From DATIHQ01 sp035480535 (lineage in GTDB: Bacteria > Chlamydiota > Chlamydiia > Chlamydiales > SM23-39), in assembly GCA_035480535.1 (NCBI GenBank), contig DATIHQ010000068.1, positions 1 through 30,377 on the forward strand: a DNA stretch of 30,377 nucleotides, written 5' to 3'. Both the position numbers and the translations under genes were made by a program. The notes below the pieces were generated by a model. That model was not told the DNA's origin. It saw only the letters and a program-made list of their open reading frames with translations, and ran no database searches. Below are positions 24,268-30,377 of this stretch, one piece after another; the first letter of the stretch is position 1; each line of letters starts with the position of its first letter.

Positions 24268-27200
24268 AGGATTGGTTTTCGAAGCTCTCCTTCGCGAAGA
24301 CCGAGGTTGCCATATCGATGATAGTCGGCACTGAGGGAAATTTCGCGAAGGTAATGAAGCAATTCAAGGCGGCCGTTGGCTAGGACCGGATCATGAATGA
24401 TGTGAACGGCCGATTCAGCGGCCTCCTCTAGAAGAGCTTGTGAGGGAGTCTCGAGGAGCCGGATCCGATTGGTTTTGCCCGTCCGAATTCGATCGATAAA
24501 TTGCTCTTCGCTTTCTTCAATAACGCGCAGAACGGGGACAAGATCGAGCCAGTTAAAGCGAGTGGGTTTGGTCTCTTCTGAAGACCAACTGATTTCCAAT
24601 TGAGCGCCGCAAGTGAGAGCGGCTGCGCAGCTGCGCAGAGCATCGAGCGGTGAAGAGTGGGAAGAGAGGCGGAGCGTTATTTCTTTGCGGGGAACATAGC
24701 GGAAGAAATTGTCCTGGCCGACGATTTTGGATGGATCGCGATCTTGCCGCAATCTTTTCCACCAATAGGCATAGTTTGAAACGCTAGCTGTCCAAAGACC
24801 TAACTGTTCAGCAGTGAGCTCGATTTTCTCGAGGAAGGCGGTGAGGCTGTTGACCCATTCATTCACGGGATGTTTTTCTTGAGGGAGGCCTACTTGGGTC
24901 GCTTTCATGAATTCGCGCAGATAATTGGGCCCGCCCGCTTTAGATCCATTGCCGAAACTGCTTGCTTTTGTGCCGCCAAAGGGTTGGCGCCGGACGATAG
25001 CGCCCGTAATGGTGCGATTGATATAGAGGTTGCCCGCTTCGATTTCTTGGGTCCAAAGGGCTTGTTCTCTTTGATCGAGACTCTGCAGGCCGGCAGTGAG
25101 TCCATAGGGAACTGCGTTGGCGAGGTGGATGGCGTGTTGGAGATTGTCGGCGCGCATCAGGCCCAAAACGGGACCAAAAAGCTCCGTCATATGAGTGAAG
25201 CCGCCGGGGCGAACTCCCATTTTAATGCCGGGACTCCAAAGATTTGGATTATGAGGATCTTGGGCCGGTTCTAAAAGCCATTCTTCCCCATCTTCTAATG
25301 TAGTAAGCCCTCGCTTGAGAACATCTTGCGGCTCATGGATGAGCGGATTGATTCGAGTGGAAAGGTCCCATGCGGGGCCCACTTTCAGGCTTGCGGCAGC
25401 TTCGCGCAAATGTCTGCGGAAATGGGGATCATCATACACTTCAGCTTCGAGTATGGCGAGCGAGGCGGCAGAACATTTTTGCCCCGCATGGCCGAAAGCA
25501 GAGTGAAGGAGATCTTTAATCGCCAGATCGCGATCTGAAAGAGCTGTGATAATGAAAGAATTTTTGCCTCCCGTTTCAGCGGCGAGATCAAGCCCTGGGC
25601 GCATCTTGAGGAATTTTTTTGCAGTCGCTGTGCCGCCAGTGAGAATGACGCAATTCACTCGTGGATCTTGGATCAAATGACTTCCCGATTCTTCTCCTGA
25701 ACAAGGAATGAACTGGAGCACTTCTTTTGGAATGCCCGCATCCCAAAGAGCATTCGCTAAGGAACAGCCGATGAGAACCGCGCTCGACGCCGGTTTGAAA
25801 AGGACGCAGTTGCCTGTACTGAGCGCAGCTAAAATGCCTCCTGCAGGAATAGAAATAGGAAAATTCCAGGGAGGCGTTACAAGAATGGTTCCTTTCGGCT
25901 GCCAACGGAGATCTTTGAAGCGAGCAAATTTTTCCATTTGCTTGCGATAGTATTCTGCAAAATCGATCGCTTCAGAAACTTCAGGATCTGATTCGGGGAT
26001 TGTTTTTCCTCCTTCCAGCATCGCGATGCCAATGAGCTCGCCTCTTCTCTCTCTCAGTTTCTGTGCGACTCTGTGGAGAAGATGGCTTCGATGTTCAAGA
26101 GAGCTCGCCGCCCACTCTTTTTCATGCGCTTTTGCCGCAGCCAGCGCTTCTTCAAGGTGATGTTGACTTGCTTTTGCGTAATGGAAAAAGGGATGACCTG
26201 GATTAGAGGGGTTATAGCCAATGCCCGTTTGGTTGTCGTGGAGTTCTTTGCCATTGATAACCAAAGGAAGAGGTTCTGGCTTGTGATTTTTCCAATGGTT
26301 GGCAAGTTCTTCCGCCCACCTTTGATTTTGAGGGAGAGAAAAATCTGTATCGGGCTCATTTTCAAAAGGAAGCTGTATATCGGGAGCGATGGGGTGCAAT
26401 TGTCGATTCTGCGTGCGGCGCGGCTGCTCGGAAACTGTATCTATTTCTTCGCAGCTTTCAGAGAAAAGAGTTGTTTGACCCTCCCATGCATCTGTTCCTG
26501 GTTTGAGGCCAAATGCGTGGCGCAAGAAGTTTTCAGGCCCTGTATTTTCATCCAAGCGGCGAATGAGATAGGCGATCGCATGTTGAAATTCATGCTTTGT
26601 CGCAACAGGACAATAAAGAAGCATCGACCCAGTTAATTTTTGGACCACGCGGCGGATATGATCGGCCATCCCTTCGAGCATTTCAAAACCAACGTAGGGC
26701 TCTACCTGATTTTCTAGGCGGAGGAGCATGGCAAAGGCAAGGTCGAATAAATTGTGGCTCGCTACGCCGAGATGGACGGCGCGTGCATTTTCTGGGAGGC
26801 AGCCGAGACTGACCATTCGTTTGTAATTTGCATCGACTTCCATTTTGGAGGTGTAGGGAGCCTGGGGCCAGCCCTTTAAAGAGGCCTCGAATTGCTCCAT
26901 GGCGAGATTAGCTCCCTTGACGATCCTGATTTTAACCCAGGCGCCCCCCTCTCTAACCCGTTTTTTTGCCCATTCGGTAAGTTCTTTCTGATAGGAGAAT
27001 GAATCGGGTAAATAAGCTTGTAAAACGATGCCCGCAGAAAGGGAAAGAAATTCAGGTTCATCGAGTACTTTGCGGAAGGCTGTCACTGTGAGGCGGAGAT
27101 CTCGATATTCTTCCATATCCAAATTGATGAAACGATCCCGTTTTGTTCCATCTGAGTCAGTGATTTTATGCTTCATAGCCGCGCGGTAAAGCTGGCGCAG

Positions 27201-27866
27201 GCGATCGGAGAGGACTTCAATCGTTTCATCAAACGCAAGAAGATTGATTTGGCTATAGATTGTCGAGATTTTCACCGAGATGTAGTCGATATTGGGATTT
27301 TTTAGATCCTCCATGTAAATATGGAGTCTTTTTTTTGCTTCGGCCTCGCTTAAAATCGCCTCGCCGAGATGGTTGAGATTGAGGCGGATTCCCTGATCGC
27401 GCCGCTCATGCAGATGTTTTGTGAGAGCCCCCATTTCTCCGGGGAGAATCACCCGCGTAGTTTCTTTTCTCAAAGTGCGGGTCGCTAAGGGAACGAGAAA
27501 TTGGGAAATTTTGGGTCCAAGGGCTTTGAATAGAAATAATTCGCTTCGTTTGACCCAATCGAGATAATGGGGAATTCCCATTTGATTGAGAAGGTAAGTC
27601 ATCTGATCGGCGACGCGGCGATTCGATGAGCTGCGGAAACACTCATCGGTCATCGCCATTGTGAACGCTTTGCCGACCGGATCGCACATGAGCCGAGAGA
27701 GTTGTTCTTGGATCGTTTTTTCTTGCGGCGTGATCGTATTCGCAGCCTCTTTAAGCATCAAGGCCGCTAATTCAATGGCCAAGCGCTTCCGCTCAAGAAC
27801 ACTTTGCGGTTTCCCCTTCACGCTTTCTAAAATTTCGGACGCTTCATCGAGATAAGAGGCAATCAT
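24264..27866 (-). CDS. putA: Bifunctional proline dehydrogenase / P5C dehydrogenase
   Basis: A 1200-residue PutA that oxidises proline to glutamate in two channelled steps, with FAD then NAD. The PRODH barrel spans about residues 100-455 (YISVKISTIYSQ, WVKIRIVKGANLAMEQ, GVASHNLFDLAFAM). The aldehyde dehydrogenase domain spans about 535-990, with catalytic Glu764 (LAAETGGKN) and Cys798 (GHAGQKCSAA). Residues 1000-1200 form an extra C-terminal domain. There is no N-terminal ribbon-helix-helix, so it should not self-repress. The start is taken at the ATG at 27866. An upstream in-frame ATG at 27998 would overlap the divergent DUF1343 gene and adds a non-family peptide. It supplies glutamate and electrons to a TCA cycle with aconitase. 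Confidence 0.95.
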   Translation of the reverse strand: MIASYLDEASEILESVKGKPQSVLERKRLAIELAALMLKEAANTITPQEKTIQEQLSRLMCDPVGKAFTMAMTDECFRSSSNRRVADQMTYLLNQMGIPHYLDWVKRSELFLFKALGPKISQFLVPLATRTLRKETTRVILPGEMGALTKHLHERRDQGIRLNLNHLGEAILSEAEAKKRLHIYMEDLKNPNIDYISVKISTIYSQINLLAFDETIEVLSDRLRQLYRAAMKHKITDSDGTKRDRFINLDMEEYRDLRLTVTAFRKVLDEPEFLSLSAGIVLQAYLPDSFSYQKELTEWAKKRVREGGAWVKIRIVKGANLAMEQFEASLKGWPQAPYTSKMEVDANYKRMVSLGCLPENARAVHLGVASHNLFDLAFAMLLRLENQVEPYVGFEMLEGMADHIRRVVQKLTGSMLLYCPVATKHEFQHAIAYLIRRLDENTGPENFLRHAFGLKPGTDAWEGQTTLFSESCEEIDTVSEQPRRTQNRQLHPIAPDIQLPFENEPDTDFSLPQNQRWAEELANHWKNHKPEPLPLVINGKELHDNQTGIGYNPSNPGHPFFHYAKASQHHLEEALAAAKAHEKEWAASSLEHRSHLLHRVAQKLRERRGELIGIAMLEGGKTIPESDPEVSEAIDFAEYYRKQMEKFARFKDLRWQPKGTILVTPPWNFPISIPAGGILAALSTGNCVLFKPASSAVLIGCSLANALWDAGIPKEVLQFIPCSGEESGSHLIQDPRVNCVILTGGTATAKKFLKMRPGLDLAAETGGKNSFIITALSDRDLAIKDLLHSAFGHAGQKCSAASLAILEAEVYDDPHFRRHLREAAASLKVGPAWDLSTRINPLIHEPQDVLKRGLTTLEDGEEWLLEPAQDPHNPNLWSPGIKMGVRPGGFTHMTELFGPVLGLMRADNLQHAIHLANAVPYGLTAGLQSLDQREQALWTQEIEAGNLYINRTITGAIVRRQPFGGTKASSFGNGSKAGGPNYLREFMKATQVGLPQEKHPVNEWVNSLTAFLEKIELTAEQLGLWTASVSNYAYWWKRLRQDRDPSKIVGQDNFFRYVPRKEITLRLSSHSSPLDALRSCAAALTCGAQLEISWSSEETKPTRFNWLDLVPVLRVIEESEEQFIDRIRTGKTNRIRLLETPSQALLEEAAESAVHIIHDPVLANGRLELLHYLREISLSADYHRYGNLGLREGELRKPIL

Positions 27867-27950
27867 AATTTTGTTTTTACACTTGGCTGCGTGTATATCA
27901 CAACGAAGAATCTTTTCCCAAAAGTTTTTGCTGCATGATATACTGAAATC

Positions 27951-29171
27951 ATGCGTTGGATTGCGATTCTTCTCTTCTCCATCAGCCTCTATGCCCATCC
28001 CAAAGTTTCATTGGGTGTAGATCTCTTCTTTGAAAAAGAAATGGGGATTTTAAAGGGAAAACGAGTGGGTTTGCTCACCAATCACACCGGAATGAATAGT
28101 CAAATGCAATCGACTGCGCACCTTTTTCAGCAAAATGCAGGCGATTATAAGTTGGTCGCTTTCTTTTCGCCGGAACATGGATTGCAAGGGCAACATTATG
28201 CCTGGGAGTCGGTGAAACATGGCGAAGAGAGAGGCATTCCCGTTCACAGTTTGCATGGAGAAACCAGAAGGCCAAAGCTAGCCATGCTAAAAGGAATCGA
28301 TGTCATCGTCTACGACATCCAATGCACAGGCGTGAGGGCTTATACCTATCCCACGACCCTGTTTTACATGATGGAAGAGGCCGCAAAACTCGGAATTGAA
28401 GTGATCGTGCTCGACCGGCCCAATCCCATCAATGGATTGACCGTCGATGGCCCCATGTTGGATGACAAATGGCGCTCTTACATTGGCTACGTAAACGTCC
28501 CCTACTGCCATGGAATGACCATTGGCGAGTTGGCCCGCTTCTTCAACGGTGAATACAAGATCGGATGCAAGCTGCGGGTCATCCCGATGAAAGGGTGGAA
28601 GCGCTCCATGAGTTATCGCGATACGGGACTCGCCTGGGTTCCCCCAAGCCCCAACATACCTGAGCCCGACACCCCACTTTTTTCCTCCTCAACGGGGATT
28701 TTGGGCGAGCTCCAGATGCTCAACATCGGCATTGGCTTCACTCTCCCCTTCAAAATTGTTGGCTCGCCGTGGGTGAATGCCAAGGACTTTGCCGACAAAC
28801 TTAACGCCCAAAAACTCCCCGGGGTCCATTTCCAGCCCTTTTATTTTCGCCCCTTCTGGGGACTTTATAAAGGGATCGATTGCCAGGGGGTCCTGATTCA
28901 GGTGACCGACGCCAAGGTCTACCGTCCCCTATCTGTCCAATATTTACTCCTGGGGATGCTAAAAAGCCTCTACCCAGCAGAATTCTTAAAGAGATTGGAA
29001 AATCCGGCCAAAAAAGACCTCTTTTGCAAGGCCAACGGGACCGAGCTCGTCTATGAAATCCTCCTGAATGAAAAATACCCCGCCTGGAAGCTCATCGAGC
29101 TCCACAAAGCCGAGCGGGAGGTTTTCCTAGAAAAACGAAAAAAATACTTGATTCCCGATTATTCAAATTAA
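27951..29171 (+). CDS. Exported DUF1343 protein (NamZ/GH171-like)
   Basis: A 406-residue protein with signal peptide MRWIAILLFSISLYAHP. DUF1343 motifs follow in order: GILKGKRVGLLTNHTG, FFSPEHGLQG, IVYDIQCTGVRAYTYP, VLDRPNPING, CHGMTIGELA and WVPPSPNIPEPDTPLF. The characterised DUF1343 enzyme NamZ is an exo-beta-N-acetylmuramidase that trims peptidoglycan ends. From memory, that group has an EGTN-x-S-x-GRGT segment before the PF..IG part. Here LGELQMLNIGIGFTLPF occupies the place, so the activity may differ. It is divergent from putA across 84 bp. An exported cell-wall glycosidase or a catalytically altered relative is the best call. Confidence 0.82.
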   Translation: MRWIAILLFSISLYAHPKVSLGVDLFFEKEMGILKGKRVGLLTNHTGMNSQMQSTAHLFQQNAGDYKLVAFFSPEHGLQGQHYAWESVKHGEERGIPVHSLHGETRRPKLAMLKGIDVIVYDIQCTGVRAYTYPTTLFYMMEEAAKLGIEVIVLDRPNPINGLTVDGPMLDDKWRSYIGYVNVPYCHGMTIGELARFFNGEYKIGCKLRVIPMKGWKRSMSYRDTGLAWVPPSPNIPEPDTPLFSSSTGILGELQMLNIGIGFTLPFKIVGSPWVNAKDFADKLNAQKLPGVHFQPFYFRPFWGLYKGIDCQGVLIQVTDAKVYRPLSVQYLLLGMLKSLYPAEFLKRLENPAKKDLFCKANGTELVYEILLNEKYPAWKLIELHKAEREVFLEKRKKYLIPDYSN

Positions 29172-29248
29172 AATTTTTTCTATTATAATATTATTCAATT
29201 GAATAGTAACTAATAATGCATTATAATTCTTTAAAACATGAGGATATA

Positions 29249-30208
29249 ATGTCGGCGCCAGTTTCAAATGTTTCTAGATCCCTAACAGATCTTCCTGATG
29301 ATCTACTTCCTGGCGTATTAGAATACCTTAGCTCCCGGGAGATGGTTCGATTGGGGGTTAGTTCGAGAAAACTGAACGAATTGATTAGCGGGAGAGTATT
29401 GGAAGAGATTATTGCTTGCCGCCGTCCGATCGGTTATGCCCTAACGGGTAACCAAGAAATGGACAAATCGCTTAAGGAGCATGCGGAGAAAAGGAATTCT
29501 GATTGCCGCGCCCTGATCGGAAAATTTTCTGAAGTAAGAAGTTTCCGGGAAGCTCCAACGAATGCAGAAAAATTACGAGCACGATCTCGTGCGGTAATGG
29601 GGAGCCTGGCTTGTTTTAGCCTTGGTTTCAATGTGAGCGGCTATTATGAGTTTGCAGATAGGAGAGATGAGAAAGCCGTTTTTGTTGAAGCTTGCCGTTC
29701 CGGTGACTTGAGATTAGTAAAACATTATGCCACTGAACCAGAATTAATCTCGCTTGGATTAATGGAGGCTATTCCTGCAGGACAATTAGAGGTTATTAAT
29801 TACCTCCTTCCTTTAGTTGATGACGAGCGTCTGAATTCACGGGACTTTCTATCGATAGCAATGGAAGGAAAAGAGTTGGGGAGAAGAGCGGCTTCACGAA
29901 ACGAAGTAATTGAAGTATTATTGAAGTCCAATCGAATTTGCACAGATGTCCAGAGAGACAGCTACAATGGGTGGGGGATAATTGCAAAAAAGAAAGGTTT
30001 GCATTCAGCGCTGACCATTGCGGCAGAACAGAATGATTGGAGCTGTGTCCATGTGATCCTTTCATACTCGCTACCCAGTCAAAAGATTTTGGAAGATGTT
30101 AGGGATCGAATCAAGGGCATGGAGGACGGTGTGAATCGGGATGCAGTCCTAGCGCGGCTCAATCAAGAAATCGGTGAAGATAAAATTTCCTACTTTGAGC
30201 TGGATTAG
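29249..30208 (+). CDS. F-box protein with ankyrin-like repeats (candidate host-directed effector)
   Basis: A 319-residue protein from the ATG at 29249, which has a GAGG 6 nt upstream; an earlier in-frame ATG at 29216 lacks one. The N-terminus holds an F-box (LTDLPDDLLPGVLEYLSSRE, then MVRLGVSSRKLNELI, about residues 12-48). F-boxes recruit targets to eukaryotic SCF ubiquitin ligases through Skp1, and bacteria have no such ligase. Later segments (FVEACRSGDLRLVKHY; LMEAIPAGQLEVINYLL; ALTIAAEQNDWSCVHVILS) resemble degenerate ankyrin repeats, a likely substrate-binding module. No classical signal peptide is present, which fits type III secretion. Upstream DNA is very AT-rich. Confidence 0.8.
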   Translation: MSAPVSNVSRSLTDLPDDLLPGVLEYLSSREMVRLGVSSRKLNELISGRVLEEIIACRRPIGYALTGNQEMDKSLKEHAEKRNSDCRALIGKFSEVRSFREAPTNAEKLRARSRAVMGSLACFSLGFNVSGYYEFADRRDEKAVFVEACRSGDLRLVKHYATEPELISLGLMEAIPAGQLEVINYLLPLVDDERLNSRDFLSIAMEGKELGRRAASRNEVIEVLLKSNRICTDVQRDSYNGWGIIAKKKGLHSALTIAAEQNDWSCVHVILSYSLPSQKILEDVRDRIKGMEDGVNRDAVLARLNQEIGEDKISYFELD

Positions 30209-30231
30209 CACTTAAGTTCTTGGTTTGCTAA
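30205..30231 (+). promoter_or_regulatory. Degenerate CIRCE operator (HrcA site) upstream of groES
   Basis: The left arm TTAGCACTT matches the CIRCE consensus TTAGCACTC at 8 of 9 positions. After a 9-nt spacer, GTTTGCTAA matches GAGTGCTAA at 7 of 9. The spacing is exactly canonical. HrcA binding here would repress groES-groEL until heat or stress. The site overlaps the stop codon of the F-box gene and lies 8 bp upstream of the -35 box. Confidence 0.8.
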
Positions 30232-30239
30232 AAACACTC

Positions 30240-30268
30240 TTGACAGAAATCGGTTTCCAATCTACGAT
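30240..30268 (+). promoter_or_regulatory. Main-sigma-type promoter of groES
   Basis: TTGACA (30240-30245) is a perfect -35 box. A 17-bp spacer leads to TACGAT (30263-30268), which matches the -10 consensus at 4 of 6 positions. It sits just downstream of CIRCE and about 35 bp before the groES start codon, so transcription would begin near 30275. Confidence 0.75.
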
Positions 30269-30303
30269 AGGTGCAAATTTTACTTAAGATTGGAGATGTG
30301 TTT

Positions 30304-30377
30304 ATGTCTGAAAAGAAAATTAAACCTCTTGGCAACCGAATTGTTGTAAAAAGAGAAGAAGTCCAAACAAAAAAGGG
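30304..30377 (+). CDS. groES: Co-chaperonin GroES, partial (5' end only)
   Basis: The first 24 complete codons are present before the window ends. The product begins MSEKKIKPLGNRIVVKREE, the standard GroES start (KIKPLGDRxLVKREE). GroES caps GroEL during protein folding in the cytoplasm. A GGAG Shine-Dalgarno precedes the ATG, and a CIRCE/promoter pair lies upstream, implying HrcA control. Asn replaces the usual Asp in PLGNR. groEL should follow beyond the edge. Confidence 0.95.
   Translation, partial: MSEKKIKPLGNRIVVKREEVQTKK

Noticed and set aside
26073..26636. 187-codon frame antisense to putA
   Set aside because: It lies wholly within the conserved putA reading frame, with no ribosome-binding site or recognisable domain.
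27867..27998. Upstream 44-codon extension of putA
   Set aside because: It would overlap the divergent DUF1343 start, does not resemble PutA N-termini, and the ATG at 27866 gives a normal family start.

Overview
The window looks like a chromosomal segment of an environmental chlamydia (order Parachlamydiales; family not decided). The main evidence is a topoisomerase I fused at its C-terminus to a SWIB domain, a chlamydial hallmark. Supporting evidence is an F-box/ankyrin-type effector candidate, a cysteine-rich outer-membrane-type protein, and groES behind a degenerate CIRCE operator. A complete aconitase and a PutA point away from Chlamydiaceae proper, which lack most of the early TCA cycle. 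By eye the G+C is mid-40s percent overall, high in topA and clearly low in 3964-5310. No tRNA, rRNA, CRISPR array or transposase was found.

Layout. (1) 1-5310, minus strand: a tightly coupled six-gene operon, read right to left: O-antigen polymerase/ligase-like membrane protein, the two halves of a split transketolase, an MDR-family dehydrogenase, a HAD phosphatase-like protein, and an APH/choline-kinase-like kinase cut by the window edge. topA (5313-7871) lies directly upstream, 2 nt away. (2) 7872-12387: a hairpin-rich leader before topA, a HEXXH membrane protein overlapping a Kdo hydroxylase, sigma-54 (rpoN), a GT9 glycosyltransferase and a DoxX protein. (3) 12496-17194: aconitase, two micro-genes (DUF1328 and DUF3309 types, 57 and 51 aa), an EamA exporter and an exported VOC protein. 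(4) 17276-22084: a barrel/Cys-rich/Ig-like surface protein, a KdsB-type cytidylyltransferase coupled to an atypical histidine phosphatase, and a UvrD/PcrA helicase. (5) 22151-29171: a secreted C39-like protease candidate, a purine nucleoside phosphorylase with a signal peptide, bifunctional PutA, and a DUF1343 (NamZ-like) exported protein. (6) 29249-30377: the F-box effector candidate, then CIRCE, promoter and the start of groES.

How the genes fit together. Much of the window concerns the cell envelope. KdsB-type, KdoO-type and GT9 enzymes make or modify LPS core sugars. The leftmost operon looks able to build and polymerise an extra glycan, which is unexpected in a phylum with rough-type LPS. 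Aconitase and PutA feed the TCA cycle, and an exported PNP may act on nucleosides outside the cytoplasm.

Two features cut across the map. A dispersed palindrome with core TGTAAAGCGCGCTTTACA occurs as two perfect copies, one imperfect copy and one half-site, and two of these lie inside genes. All six convergent gene junctions overlap by 4-12 bp or are separated by only 1 nt.
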